A stretch of 64,000 nucleotides of DNA from Flavobacterium fryxellicola (GTDB taxonomy: Bacteria; Bacteroidota; Bacteroidia; Flavobacteriales; Flavobacteriaceae), in NCBI RefSeq assembly GCF_900143245.1, contig NZ_FRDK01000006.1, forward strand, positions 155,398-219,397. The letters run 5' to 3'. A program made the translations under genes and the position numbers. The notes below the pieces were generated by a model that was not told the origin of the DNA, did no database searches, and worked only from the letters and a program-made list of their open reading frames with translations. Shown one piece after another: positions 36,837 through 47,809 of the stretch; the stretch's first letter is position 1; every line of letters begins with the position of its first letter.

Positions 36837-38510
36837 TTATTTATCGGTTACACATCCTGTTGATGCGCTTGAAACTGATCGGATATACTTTAATAAAACT
36901 CCTCTATTCACTTTTAGAGCAGGTTGTACCCATTTAGCCTTTCTCGATGTGAACTCTGCCTCCGAAATCTTCAAGTTGATGGTGTTATTTACCGCATCGA
37001 TAGTAATAATGTCCCCATTCGTGACCAGTGCTATACCTCCACCTTCAAAAGCTTCTGGTGTAACATGCCCCACAACAAAACCATGTGAACCTCCAGAAAA
37101 ACGACCGTCTGTAATTAAGGCTACACTTTTTCCAAGTCCGGCACCCATAATGGCCGAGGTAGGCTTAAGCATCTCTGGCATTCCGGGACCGCCTTTAGGT
37201 CCACAATACCTTATGACGACTACATTTCCTGGTTTAACTTCTCCACCGCGAACGCCTGTAATTACATCCTGTTCATTTTCATAAACAATAGCGTCTCCTT
37301 CAAAATATTCTCCTTCATTTCCACTAATTTTTGCAACACAACCGTCTTCGGCAAGATTTCCAAATAAAATTTGAATATTTCCTGTCGCTTTCAACGCTTT
37401 TTGAATTTCATGAATGACCTCTTGACCGTCGTGCAAAGCGGGAACTATAGCTAAATTTTCAGCCAATGTTTTTCCGGTAACGGTTAAGCAATCTCCATGC
37501 AGCAATCCTTCTTTTAACAAATATTTCATTACCGCTGGTACACCTCCTGCTTCGTGTAGGTCTTCCATTAAGTATTTTCCACTTGGTTTCAAATCAGCAA
37601 GTAATGGTGTTTTATCACTGATATCTTGGAAATCTTTCAACGTGATTTCTATGTCAACTGAATGTGCCATAGCAATTAAATGCATGACCGCATTGGTGGA
37701 GCCACCTAAAACAGCTACCATTGTTATGGCATTTTCAAAGGCTTGGCGTGTCATGATATCTCTAGGTTTGATATCTTTTTCTAACAATATTCTAATTGCT
37801 TTTCCAGCATCAAGACATTCTTGTTTTTTTTCTGGACTTAATGCTGGATTGGATGAACTATAAGGCAAACTCATCCCTAAAGCTTCGATAGCCGAAGACA
37901 TCGTATTTGCGGTATACATTCCGCCACATGCTCCTGCGCCCGGGCAAGCATTTTGGATTACTCCTTTAAAATCTTCCGGAGTAATCGAATTACTGAATTT
38001 TTTCCCTAAAGCTTCAAAGGCAGAAACTATGTTCAACGATTCCCCTTTCCATTTCCCAGAATGGATGCTTCCGCCATACACCATGATTGATGGGCGATTC
38101 ACTCTACCCATTGCAATTACGGAACCAGGCATATTTTTATCACAGCCTGGAATAGCAATTAAACCATCATACCATTGCGCACCCATTACAGTTTCAATAG
38201 AATCTGCAATGACATCTCTAGAAACTAAAGAAAAACGCATGCCATCGGTACCATTTGAAATGCCATCACTGACACCAATAGTGTTAAAAATCAATCCAAC
38301 TAAATTTTCTTTCCAGACTCCAGTTTTAATTTCACTTGCTAAACCATTTAGGTGCATGTTACACGGATTCCCTTCGTAACCCATGCTAACAATTCCGACT
38401 TGTGCTTTTTTTAAATCTTCTTCCGTTAAACCAATTCCGTACAACATAGCTTGTGCTGCTGGTTGTGTTTCATCTTGTGTAATAGTTTTACTGTATTTAT
38501 TTAATTCCAT
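36837..38510 (-). CDS. ilvD: Dihydroxy-acid dehydratase
   Basis: A 557-residue iron-sulfur enzyme. Cluster cysteines appear in GCDKNMPGS and [16 protein letters not shown]. It dehydrates 2,3-dihydroxy acids to the keto acids of valine and isoleucine. A terminator-like hairpin (38545-38571) separates it from leuB upstream, so ilvDBNC may also be transcribed on its own. Confidence 0.95.
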   Translation of the reverse strand: MELNKYSKTITQDETQPAAQAMLYGIGLTEEDLKKAQVGIVSMGYEGNPCNMHLNGLASEIKTGVWKENLVGLIFNTIGVSDGISNGTDGMRFSLVSRDVIADSIETVMGAQWYDGLIAIPGCDKNMPGSVIAMGRVNRPSIMVYGGSIHSGKWKGESLNIVSAFEALGKKFSNSITPEDFKGVIQNACPGAGACGGMYTANTMSSAIEALGMSLPYSSSNPALSPEKKQECLDAGKAIRILLEKDIKPRDIMTRQAFENAITMVAVLGGSTNAVMHLIAMAHSVDIEITLKDFQDISDKTPLLADLKPSGKYLMEDLHEAGGVPAVMKYLLKEGLLHGDCLTVTGKTLAENLAIVPALHDGQEVIHEIQKALKATGNIQILFGNLAEDGCVAKISGNEGEYFEGDAIVYENEQDVITGVRGGEVKPGNVVVIRYCGPKGGPGMPEMLKPTSAIMGAGLGKSVALITDGRFSGGSHGFVVGHVTPEAFEGGGIALVTNGDIITIDAVNNTINLKISEAEFTSRKAKWVQPALKVNRGVLLKYIRSVSSASTGCVTDK

Positions 38511-38544
38511 TTTAGGTTGGTTTGTATGTAATTTGTTTTTTAGG

Positions 38545-38571
38545 AAAAAATAGAGGTGACGTTTGACCTCT
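38545..38571 (-). terminator. Terminator-like hairpin between leuB and ilvD
   Basis: On the minus strand AGAGGT and ACCTCT pair around an 8-base loop (CAAACGTC), followed by TATTTTTT. It starts 7 bases past the leuB stop codon. It may partly end the leuAB transcript. Confidence 0.55.
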
Positions 38572-38577
38572 TTAAGA

Positions 38578-39693
38578 CTAAACTATAGTGGACTGTCCTA
38601 TGTACACATTATCACTTTTAAAATACAAGTCGTCTTTGCTTAGAATATAATTTGATATAAAGTCTCCTACTTCATTTGTTCCAAATTTTGAATACGGATT
38701 TAAATCAGCTGTAACGACATTTAATTCAATTGCTTTTTCAACGGCCTCATAGACTCTTTGAGATTCCTCTTGAAGACCAAAATGATCTAAAAGCATAGCT
38801 GCTGAGAGTATAGAGGCAATAGGATTTGCAATATTTTTCCTTTTTGCTTCAGGAAAAGAACCATGAATAGGTTCAAAAAGCGCATTAGAATTTCCTAAAG
38901 ATGCTGAAGGCAACAATCCAATCGCTCCCGTAATTACACTAGCTTCGTCTGATAAAATATCACCAAATAAATTTTCCGTTAAAATGACGTCAAATTGCTT
39001 TGGATTAATAATTATTTGCATCGCTGCGTTATCAACATATAAAAAGTCTACTGCAACATCTGGATAATTTTCGCTAATCTCTTTAACAATTTTTCGCCAC
39101 AATCGAGAGGTTTCAAGGATACTTGCCTTGTCTACTAGGGTAACTTTTTTTCTTCTTTTTTGAGCAGTTCTGAAGGCCAAATGGGTAATCCGAATAATCT
39201 CTTCATCGGAATATTCACATAAATCAGACGCTAACGTTCCTTGTTCGTTGATTTTTTTTTCACTAAAATAGGATCCTCCTGAAATTTCTCTAAAAATGAC
39301 AAAATCAGTATCTTCAATTATCTTTCTTTTTAAAGGAGACAAATCCAATAAGTCGTTATATGGTTTTATGGGTCTAATGTTAGCATACAATCCTAAGGCT
39401 TGTCGCAGTTTTAATAATCCTTGAATAGGACTTAAGTGGGTATTAGAATTACCATCTTGCTTAAGATCTCCAACAGTTCCAAACAACACCGCATCAGTAT
39501 TAAGGCAAAGATTTAAAGTTTCCTCTGGTAATGGCTTTCCTGTTTTTTCAATGGCAACTGCCCCAATAAGTGCATCTTCAAATACAAACTCATGATCGAA
39601 AACTACGCCGATGGCATATAACGCTTTTTTTGCCTGTAAAACTACTTCCGGACCTATTCCGTCTCCTGAAAGTACTGCTATTTTTAAGTTCAT
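38578..39693 (-). CDS. leuB: 3-isopropylmalate dehydrogenase
   Basis: A 371-residue NAD-dependent decarboxylating dehydrogenase, starting [16 protein letters not shown] and containing the arginine-rich substrate site [15 protein letters not shown] and the metal-binding [27 protein letters not shown]. It oxidises 3-isopropylmalate in leucine synthesis. It follows leuA directly; leuC and leuD are absent from this window. Confidence 0.93.
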   Translation of the reverse strand: MNLKIAVLSGDGIGPEVVLQAKKALYAIGVVFDHEFVFEDALIGAVAIEKTGKPLPEETLNLCLNTDAVLFGTVGDLKQDGNSNTHLSPIQGLLKLRQALGLYANIRPIKPYNDLLDLSPLKRKIIEDTDFVIFREISGGSYFSEKKINEQGTLASDLCEYSDEEIIRITHLAFRTAQKRRKKVTLVDKASILETSRLWRKIVKEISENYPDVAVDFLYVDNAAMQIIINPKQFDVILTENLFGDILSDEASVITGAIGLLPSASLGNSNALFEPIHGSFPEAKRKNIANPIASILSAAMLLDHFGLQEESQRVYEAVEKAIELNVVTADLNPYSKFGTNEVGDFISNYILSKDDLYFKSDNVYIGQSTIV

Positions 39694-39731
39694 AATAGTA
39701 GGATTTAGATTTTAATGGGAATCAAAATATT

Positions 39732-40913
<1,182 letters not shown>

Positions 40914-40942
40914 TTATTTAATGTAATTTCACAACTTCGAAA

Positions 40943-40950
40943 CAAAAATA
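40943..40950 (-). promoter_or_regulatory. Bacteroidota -7 element before leuA
   Basis: On the minus strand TATTTTTG fits TAnnTTTG, 30 bases before the leuA ATG. The nearest TTTG upstream is 25 bases away, longer than usual. Confidence 0.4.
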
Positions 40951-41061
40951 TCTTTCATTACCTTAATATAAAATTCAAAATAATGAAATATACTACTTAT
41001 AAAGCAATCAAAAACTTTGTAAACTACTGAATTACAAAACGTTATACTACTTTATTTTACA

Positions 41062-42606
41062 ATGGCTAACCATCAAAAAGATTTCTTGTTTGTATTAATT
41101 AAATCACTTTCAAAATCTGAAAAAAGACAATTTAAGATTTTTGCAAGTCGATTAGAAACAAGTTCGAATACAAAATTCATTGAATTATTTAATATTTTAG
41201 ATAAATCAGAAGGGTATGATGAGAAGCTAATTTTAAAAAGTGGAATCATTAAAAAAGCGCAATTATCGAATCTAAAATCGTATCTATATAAGCAGATTTT
41301 AGTTAGTATCCGATTGAATATTCCCAGCCAGAACATTCGATACCAATTGCGGGAACAAATCGATTTTGCCACCATATTGTACAACAAAGGCTTGTACAAG
41401 CAGAGTTTAAAAATTTTGGATAAAACTAAAATTCTTGCCTTAGAAAATGATGAAAAACTCATGGCCTATGAAATTGTTGAATTTGAAAAATTGATTGAAT
41501 CACAATACATTACCCGAAGTATTCAAGGTCGAGCAGATGAACTGGTAGTTCAGGCAAAAGAGTTAAATTATCGCAATACTATTTCTAGTAAATTATCTAA
41601 TTTATCGCTCCAATTGTATGGCATCATGCTGAAAACAGGTTATGTGAAAAGTGACGAAGAATATACCTATATTGATGATTATTTCAAAAAGCATCTTTCA
41701 AAATTTGATGATAAAAAATTTGGTTTCAGAGAGAAATATTGGTTTTATAATGCCAATCTTTGGAGAAGTTTCCTAGTTCAGGATTTTTTATCTTGTTATA
41801 AATACGCTTTAAAATGGGTCACCCTTTTTTATGATAATCCCAGCATGATACATCTCAATCCAGTATTTTTCCTTAAGGGAAATCATTATTTGTTGGAATC
41901 TCTATATATGTTGAAATACAAATCAAAATTTAAAAAATATTTGGTGTTATTAGAAGATACGATACAAGATCCTCGTTTTCCCGTCAATGACAATATTGCT
42001 TCGTTATCATTTCTTTACTTGTATAATAATAAGTTGAATTATCATATTTTGGAAGGTACTTTTGCAGAAAGCGAATATTTAATTCCTGAAATACTAAGTA
42101 AATTAAGAGTTCATACGGACCATCTTGATGAACACCACGAAATGCTATTTTACTATAAATTTGCTTCAATCTATTTTGGAACCGAAAAATATGCAGAATG
42201 TATTTTCTATTTAGAAAAAATCATAAACAATAAAAATCTTTCCATGCGAGAGGATTTAATGTGTTTTGCCCGTTTATTAAGTTTAATTGCTCATTATGAA
42301 TTAGGTAACGATTATTATTTAGAAAATCAGTTGAAAAATACCTATAAATTTCTACTTAAAATGAACGATTTACAAGAAGTACAAAAAGAAATTATACGGT
42401 TTATGAAAAACTTGAACTCCATTTATCCCGGAGATATCAAAAAGGAATTTGTAAAAATGAGAATACGCTTTATCGAATTGGAAAAAAACACTTATGAAAA
42501 AAGGGCTTTCCTCTATCTAGATATCATTTCCTGGCTCGAAAGCAAAATTGAAAACCGAAAAATTAGTGCTATAATAAAAGAGAAAGCAAAATTAATTAAT
42601 CGATAA
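41062..42606 (+). CDS. Bacteroidota-type helical-repeat protein of unknown function
   Basis: A 514-residue soluble protein, strongly helical and rich in Lys, Tyr and Phe, without signal peptide. The N-terminal FVLIKSLSKSEKRQFKIFA recurs in Bacteroidota proteins of unknown function; the middle (about 115-440) looks like TPR-type helical pairs (LYKQSLKILDKTKILALEND, EKYAECIFYLEKII). It is divergent from leuA with a 148-base shared upstream region. No enzymatic motif. A protein-protein interaction role is inferred. Confidence 0.7.
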   Translation: MANHQKDFLFVLIKSLSKSEKRQFKIFASRLETSSNTKFIELFNILDKSEGYDEKLILKSGIIKKAQLSNLKSYLYKQILVSIRLNIPSQNIRYQLREQIDFATILYNKGLYKQSLKILDKTKILALENDEKLMAYEIVEFEKLIESQYITRSIQGRADELVVQAKELNYRNTISSKLSNLSLQLYGIMLKTGYVKSDEEYTYIDDYFKKHLSKFDDKKFGFREKYWFYNANLWRSFLVQDFLSCYKYALKWVTLFYDNPSMIHLNPVFFLKGNHYLLESLYMLKYKSKFKKYLVLLEDTIQDPRFPVNDNIASLSFLYLYNNKLNYHILEGTFAESEYLIPEILSKLRVHTDHLDEHHEMLFYYKFASIYFGTEKYAECIFYLEKIINNKNLSMREDLMCFARLLSLIAHYELGNDYYLENQLKNTYKFLLKMNDLQEVQKEIIRFMKNLNSIYPGDIKKEFVKMRIRFIELEKNTYEKRAFLYLDIISWLESKIENRKISAIIKEKAKLINR

Positions 42607-43074
42607 ACCGAAACAAATTCCAAAGTACCCGTTTTTTTAGTCAAATGAAGTACTAAGTGTACGAAAGGCTACTGTGTAGACATTTACTTTAGTTTATAGA
42701 TAAGATTACCCAATGATACGATAGACTTTTTAAAAAAAAATATTTAATTTTTTAAATTCAAGTTTGACAAATAATCCGATTTCATTCCAAATTGAATACT
42801 TTAATACCAAATTTTAATACGATTTTGTTGGAACGGCAATAATGAATTAGCTGCAATTCTAGATTTTTTATACCCAAAAGCAATAGAAAATGGTTCCATA
42901 AAACTGATTTTAGAAGGCAAAATGCCCTTGAAAAACACACTTTATTTTACCATCAGTAAAAAACAATGTATAAAGAGAAAATTGCATTGCTTAAAAAAAT
43001 CTTAATCGAATTAAACTAAAATTTGAAATTTCAAAAATAAAGTTTAAATTTATAAATAATTAAATTTTATAATC
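42607..43074. other. 468-base region with a possible gene remnant
   Basis: AT-rich DNA between the helical-repeat gene and the small peptide gene. One open frame (42805-43005) is listed separately. Nothing else is recognised. Confidence 0.5.
42805..43005 (+). pseudogene. Possible gene fragment without start codon
   Basis: An open frame of 66 codons lacks a suitable ATG at its beginning but has protein-like composition: CWNGNNELAAILDFLYPKAI, then SIKLILEGKMPLKNTLYF. It ends with a stop at 43003-43005. It may be the tail of a decayed gene. I do not recognise the family, and chance is a real alternative. Confidence 0.25.
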
Positions 43075-43191
43075 ATGAATGGATTCTTCAAAACAATTTT
43101 AGCGGGTTATGGTGCCAAAAAATTAGGCGGTGGCTGCATCGGAACAATTTTACTGTTTATAATTATCTATTGGATATTAGGTTATTTTTAG
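43075..43191 (+). CDS. 38-residue glycine-rich single-pass membrane peptide
   Basis: ATG at 43075, stop TAG at 43189. The peptide opens MNGFFKTILAGYGAKKLGGG, then a cysteine and a hydrophobic helix (GTILLFIIIYWILGYF). The amphipathic start and GAKKLGGGC pattern resemble small Flavobacteriaceae proteins I have seen annotated as hypothetical. A single-pass membrane peptide is inferred. No partner gene; it is convergent with the E1 gene. Confidence 0.55.
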   Translation: MNGFFKTILAGYGAKKLGGGCIGTILLFIIIYWILGYF

Positions 43192-43225
43192 AATTAAAAC
43201 GCTAAAAACAACCTAATTATCAAAT

Positions 43226-45202
43226 CTAATAGTCCAAAAGCTGTTTCAGATCATTTTCAAATCTGACTTTCGGCAAATATTGGTCTTCTAATGCTTTGGT
43301 AAACGGAATCGGGCTATCTAAACTAGCGACGCGCCACACAGGCGCATCAAGGAATTTGAAACAATTTTCCATAATAAGTGCCGAGATATCACTGGCCAAT
43401 CCACCAAACATGCTGTCTTCCTGATAGATAATCACTCTTCCAGTTTTCTTTACCGAAGCAAATATAGCTTCGGTATCCAAAGGTTGTAAAGTCCTTAAAT
43501 CCAATAAATCCGCTGAAATTTCAGGATTTTTGGCCAATGTATCTAAGGCCCAATGTACTGCAGCACCAAACGAAATAATGGTGATATCTTTTCCTTCTTT
43601 TAATAAAGCGGCTTTCCCTAATGGAATCGTAAAATACTCTTTTGGTACCTCTTGGTACACACTTCTATACAATTGTTTGTGCTCGAAGAACATCACAGGA
43701 TTTGGGTCGTTTATAGAAGTATTCAATAAGCCTTTAGCATCGTATGGAAAGGCTGGATAAACTACTTTTAAACCTGGCGTTTTGGTAAACCAAGCTTCAT
43801 TAGTTTGCGAATGAAAAGGCCCAGCTTGAGTCCCGCCACCGCAAGGCATGCGCACCACAACATCGGCGCTTTCCAGCCATCGGTAATGTGATTTGGCTAA
43901 CAAATTTACAATTGGATTGAATCCTGTAGAAACAAAATCAGCAAACTGCATTTCTACAATAGCTTTGTATCCGTTTATGGAAAGTCCCATTGCTGCGGAA
44001 ACAACTGCACTCTCACAAATGGGGGTGTTAATAACGCGCTCCTTACCAAATTGTGCCACAAAACCGTCAGTAATTTTGAAAGCTCCACCATATTCAGCGA
44101 TGTCTTGACCCATTATAACCAAATTAGGGTGTCGCTCCATCGATTCTCGTAAACTATTTGAAATAGCATCAATAAAACGAATATTTTCTGTTTCTGTTTT
44201 AGCCTTAACTTCCTCAAATAAAAATGTTTTGTACACATCATTTAGTTCTTCACTTAATGAGGCTTCAATTTCTGGTTCTGCATTTGCAATAGCCAAACTC
44301 TCATCAATTTCTTTCTTAATTTCATTTCGTAAGGCCGTATCAAATTCTGTGGATAACACTCCGTTATTCGTCAAGAAATTACGGTAATTTTCAACAGGAT
44401 CTTTGATGGCCCACATATCCATGAGGGCTTGCGGCACATATTTTGTCCCACTCGCCTCTTCGTGCCCGCGCATTCTGAAGGTTTTGAATTCCAATAAAAC
44501 GGGACGTGGATTTTCTTTCATCGAAGCTTTTAATTCAGATAATAAATTAAACACTTCAAGGATATTATTCCCATCAATAATGTGGCTTTCCATGCCGTAA
44601 CCTATCCCCTTATCCGCTAGGTTTTCACAACGGTATTGCTCATTTGTTGGGGTAGAAAGTCCATATCCATTATTTTCGATTACAAACAGCACAGGCAATT
44701 CCCAAACCGAAGCAATATTCAATGCTTCATGAAAATCACCTTCGCTTGTTGCTCCTTCACCAGTAAAAACTGCGGTAACTTTTCTGTTTTTCTTTAGTTT
44801 ATTGGCTAATGCGATTCCGTCTGCCACACCTAGTTGTGGCCCTAAATGGGAAATCATACCGATAATCTTATATTGTTGTGTTCCAAAGTGAAAACTTCGA
44901 TCACGGCCTTTGGTAAAACCATTGGCTTTTCCTTGCCATTGTGAAAAAAGACGGTACAATGGAATGTCTCTTCCAGTAAAAACACCTAGGTTTCTATGCA
45001 TTGGCAAAATGTACTCATCTTTGTCTAAAACTGCCGTAACGCCAACAGAAATAGCCTCTTGACCAATTCCAGAAAACCATTTGGATACTTTTCCTTGCCG
45101 AATAAGGATCAACATTTTTTCCTCTATCAGCCTCGGTTTTAGTATTCTTTTATATAAATCTAATAATTGATTGTCAGTAAGATTTTTTCTATCGAAGATC
45201 AT
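43226..45202 (-). CDS. Branched-chain 2-oxo acid dehydrogenase E1, fused alpha and beta subunits
   Basis: A 658-residue fusion of E1-alpha (about 1-330) and E1-beta (about 340-658), the usual form in Bacteroidota. The alpha half has the ThDP/Mg motif GEGATSEGDFHEALN...ENNGYG; the beta half has VVRMPCGGGTQAGPFHSQ and CESAVVSAAMGLSING. It decarboxylates branched-chain keto acids for acyl-CoA synthesis, likely feeding iso-fatty acid primers and linking to the nearby leu-ilv operon. E2 and E3 are not in the window. A pyruvate-type substrate is less likely. Confidence 0.88.
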   Translation of the reverse strand: MIFDRKNLTDNQLLDLYKRILKPRLIEEKMLILIRQGKVSKWFSGIGQEAISVGVTAVLDKDEYILPMHRNLGVFTGRDIPLYRLFSQWQGKANGFTKGRDRSFHFGTQQYKIIGMISHLGPQLGVADGIALANKLKKNRKVTAVFTGEGATSEGDFHEALNIASVWELPVLFVIENNGYGLSTPTNEQYRCENLADKGIGYGMESHIIDGNNILEVFNLLSELKASMKENPRPVLLEFKTFRMRGHEEASGTKYVPQALMDMWAIKDPVENYRNFLTNNGVLSTEFDTALRNEIKKEIDESLAIANAEPEIEASLSEELNDVYKTFLFEEVKAKTETENIRFIDAISNSLRESMERHPNLVIMGQDIAEYGGAFKITDGFVAQFGKERVINTPICESAVVSAAMGLSINGYKAIVEMQFADFVSTGFNPIVNLLAKSHYRWLESADVVVRMPCGGGTQAGPFHSQTNEAWFTKTPGLKVVYPAFPYDAKGLLNTSINDPNPVMFFEHKQLYRSVYQEVPKEYFTIPLGKAALLKEGKDITIISFGAAVHWALDTLAKNPEISADLLDLRTLQPLDTEAIFASVKKTGRVIIYQEDSMFGGLASDISALIMENCFKFLDAPVWRVASLDSPIPFTKALEDQYLPKVRFENDLKQLLDY

Positions 45203-45225
45203 TTTTTCAATTTTATTGTAAGGTT

Positions 45226-45233
45226 CAAAGATA
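45226..45233 (-). promoter_or_regulatory. Bacteroidota -7 element before E1 gene
   Basis: On the minus strand TATCTTTG fits TAnnTTTG, 23 bases before the ATG at 45202. No -33 TTTG found. Confidence 0.45.
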
Positions 45234-45317
45234 AAAAAATATAACAGTTTTGTATTATTTTGTTATATTTTTTCGTGTTGTTTGTCAATTTTAAAATTCA
45301 GATCTAAAATTATTCTT

Positions 45318-45325
45318 TACATTTG
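45318..45325 (+). promoter_or_regulatory. Bacteroidota -7 element before oxygenase gene
   Basis: TACATTTG fits TAnnTTTG and lies 49 bases before the ATG at 45375. No -33 TTTG at the normal distance. Confidence 0.4.
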
Positions 45326-45374
45326 TATCTGCAAGGTTTTTAGCCTTACAATTTATTAAAAAATATTTAATAGT

Positions 45375-46325
45375 ATGCAAAACATTCCTAGTGTTGACTT
45401 GCGTGATTTCCTGTCGGAGGATCCGACACGTAAACAAAAATTTGTAAATGAAATCGGAAGTGCATTTGAAGATATTGGCTTCGTAGCGCTCAAAGGGCAT
45501 TTTTTAAACGATCAATTGGTAGATGAATTGTATGGTGAGATTAGAAATTTTTTCGCTTTACCGTTAGAAACAAAGCACAGTTATGAAATTCCTGGAATTG
45601 GAGGACAAAGAGGCTACGTTTCTTTTGGTACAGAACATGCTAAGGGAAGAAAAGAAGGTGATTTGAAAGAGTTCTGGCATTTTGGACAATACGTATCTGA
45701 AAATTCAAAATATGCTTCAGAGTATCCTGAAAACGTCGATGTAAAAGAATTGCCTCGTTTTAACGCTGTAGGTAAAGAAGCCTACCAAATGCTGGAAAAA
45801 ACAGGTGTTTATGTTTTAAGAGCTTTGTCTTTACATCTAGGTTTGGATGAGTTTTATTTTGACCAATATGCCAAAGATGGAAACTCTATCCTAAGACCTA
45901 TTCATTATCCACCCATTACTTCAGAGCCAGAAAATGCTATTCGTGCCGCAGCACACGGAGATATTAATTTGATCACCTTATTGATGGGAGCACAAGGAAA
46001 AGGCTTGCAAGTGCAAAACCATGATGGAGAATGGATCGATGCTATAGCAGAACCAGATGAATTAGTGATCAATGTAGGGGATATGTTATCGCGTCATACC
46101 AACAATAAATTGAAATCGACGATTCATCAAGTGGTCAATCCACCAAGAGAATTGTGGGGAACTTCAAGATATTCAGTACCGTTCTTTATGCATCCTGTAA
46201 GTGATATGCCGCTAAATTGTTTAGAAAACTGTATTGATGCTGAAAACCCGAAACAATTTGAAGACATTACTGCTGGAGATTATTTGTATGAACGCTTGGT
46301 AGATTTAGGTCTTATTAAAAAATAA
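45375..46325 (+). CDS. 2-oxoglutarate/Fe(II)-dependent dioxygenase, isopenicillin N synthase-like
   Basis: A 316-residue oxygenase with the complete iron site: H194-G-D196 in AAHGDINLITLL and H251 in KSTIHQVVNP, plus the 2-oxoglutarate-binding pair R265-Y-S267 in SRYSVPFFMHP. The N-terminal domain (IPSVDLRDF, FEDIGFVALKGH) is typical of plant-like DIOX_N enzymes. Substrate unknown; such proteins are common in Bacteroidota. A hairpin (46364-46420) follows the gene. Confidence 0.88.
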   Translation: MQNIPSVDLRDFLSEDPTRKQKFVNEIGSAFEDIGFVALKGHFLNDQLVDELYGEIRNFFALPLETKHSYEIPGIGGQRGYVSFGTEHAKGRKEGDLKEFWHFGQYVSENSKYASEYPENVDVKELPRFNAVGKEAYQMLEKTGVYVLRALSLHLGLDEFYFDQYAKDGNSILRPIHYPPITSEPENAIRAAAHGDINLITLLMGAQGKGLQVQNHDGEWIDAIAEPDELVINVGDMLSRHTNNKLKSTIHQVVNPPRELWGTSRYSVPFFMHPVSDMPLNCLENCIDAENPKQFEDITAGDYLYERLVDLGLIKK

Positions 46326-46363
46326 AAGCTCCCTAATCAACGAAGGGGGAATAAAATATGTTA

Positions 46364-46420
46364 AAATTCCAAATTCCAAAAAATTGTGTCTCACAACGCC
46401 ATTTTTGGGATTTGGGATTT
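46364..46420. repeat. Long hairpin of 19-base arms between oxygenase and SUI1 genes
   Basis: AAATTCCAAATTCCAAAAA (46364-46382) pairs with TTTTTGGGATTTGGGATTT (46402-46420) using two G-T wobbles and a 19-base loop. A T-rich stretch (TATTTTTTGG) follows on the plus strand, so it may end the oxygenase transcript. A single arm of the same type occurs near 26788-26803. Confidence 0.6.
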
Positions 46421-46448
46421 ATTTTTTGGCATTTAAATTAAATATAAA

Positions 46449-46778
46449 ATGGACTTACAAGACCAATTAAAAAACCTTTTCCCCGATCACGAACCCTCTC
46501 CTGAAGAAACAATTGAAGCTGTTCCTCATGAATTGTACGTTCAAAAAGAACCTATGATTTGTAAATTCGAGAAAAGAAAAGGAAAAGCCACAACAATAAT
46601 TGAAGGCTATGCAGGAAGTGATGAAGATTTTAAAATCCTTGCCAAAGAAATCAAAACCAAACTTAGTGTCGGTGGTACTTTTAAAGACGATTCCATTATT
46701 ATTCAAGGGGATTACCGCGATAAGATTATGGAAATATTAAAAATTAAAGGATTTAAAGTCAAACGTGTGGGAGGATAA
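46449..46778 (+). CDS. SUI1/YciH family translation initiation factor-like protein
   Basis: A 109-residue basic protein. The SUI1 core is complete: EKRKGKATTIIEGYAGSDEDFKILAKEIKTKLSVGGTFKDDSIIIQGDYRDKI in sequence from about residue 41, here quoted only by its key parts KRKGKATTIIEG, LSVGGTF and IIQGDYRDKI. The family resembles eIF1 and is thought to act on the small ribosomal subunit. Single gene. Confidence 0.9.
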   Translation: MDLQDQLKNLFPDHEPSPEETIEAVPHELYVQKEPMICKFEKRKGKATTIIEGYAGSDEDFKILAKEIKTKLSVGGTFKDDSIIIQGDYRDKIMEILKIKGFKVKRVGG

Positions 46779-46920
46779 TTTTCTCCTAGCCTCCGCAAAG
46801 TGGAGAAAGCAAAACGATAAAAGTAGTTAGAGACAGTTTTTAATATTCAGCCTAGAGTAGCATAATAAATTTTTAAATAAAAAAATCACTGAGCGCCTTT
46901 GTGGCAAAACATAAAGATAA

Positions 46921-47790
46921 ATGATACAATCATCCGAATTAATATTAAATCCAGACGGTAGTGTTTACCATTTGAATTTAAAACCTGAACATATCGCTCA
47001 CGATATCATCTTTGTAGGAGATCAAAATCGGGTCGAAAAAATTACCCAATTTTTTGACAGCATCGAATTCTCTACTCAAAAAAGAGAGTTTAAAACCCAA
47101 ACTGGAATTTTCAAAGGAAAACGCATCACTGTGATGTCAACCGGAATTGGGCCTGATAACATTGACATTGTAATCAATGAACTAGATGCTTTAGTTAATA
47201 TCGATTTAGCAACCCGTCAACCAAAAGAAAAACTAACTTCACTGAACATTATTCGTATCGGAACGTCGGGTTCTTTGCAAGCGGATATACCTGTGGATAG
47301 TTTTGTCATGTCAAAATTCGGTTTGGGATTAGACAATATGCTTCGCTCCTATTTGATTGACGAAGTTTCTAATTTAGAGATGGAAGATGCCTTCGTACAG
47401 CACACCAATTGGGATTTACGAAAAGGAAAACCATATTGTATCGCTTGCTCTGAAAAATTAGAAAAAATAATCGAAAGCGACAAAATGCACAAAGGAATTA
47501 CGGCAACAGCCGGAGGTTTTTATGGTCCACAAGGACGTGTACTGCGTTTAAATATTCAAGATGAAAATTTAAATTCTACAATGGATAATTTCAAATTTGG
47601 AGATAACCGCATCACCAATCTTGAAATGGAAACCGCTGCAATTTATGGACTTTCAGCCCTTTTAGGACACCAAGCGTTATCGCTAAATGCCATCATTGCC
47701 AATCGTGCCTCGGGGACTTTTAGTGAAGATCCGTACAAAGCAGTAGATGAATTAATTACCTATACTTTAAACAAATTGGCAAACCAATAA
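46921..47790 (+). CDS. Nucleoside phosphorylase (uridine phosphorylase-like)
   Basis: A 289-residue PNP/UDP-family protein. The phosphate and nucleoside site segments are seen in IFVGDQNRV, STGIGPDNIDIV, IRIGTSGSL, and NLEMETAAIYGLSALLGHQAL, the last holding the M-E-T ribose-binding motif. It splits a nucleoside with phosphate in salvage. It lies 142 bases after the SUI1 gene. Base specificity uncertain. Confidence 0.88.
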   Translation: MIQSSELILNPDGSVYHLNLKPEHIAHDIIFVGDQNRVEKITQFFDSIEFSTQKREFKTQTGIFKGKRITVMSTGIGPDNIDIVINELDALVNIDLATRQPKEKLTSLNIIRIGTSGSLQADIPVDSFVMSKFGLGLDNMLRSYLIDEVSNLEMEDAFVQHTNWDLRKGKPYCIACSEKLEKIIESDKMHKGITATAGGFYGPQGRVLRLNIQDENLNSTMDNFKFGDNRITNLEMETAAIYGLSALLGHQALSLNAIIANRASGTFSEDPYKAVDELITYTLNKLANQ

Positions 47791-47809
47791 AAAAATACTT
47801 GTTTTAATT

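Noticed and set aside
36949..37284. 111-codon plus-strand frame opposite ilvD
   Set aside because: Mirror of conserved ilvD codons; ilvD is certain.
41073..41462. 129-codon minus-strand frame inside the helical-repeat gene
   Set aside because: Shadow of the plus-strand gene; cysteine- and arginine-rich odd composition, no partner.
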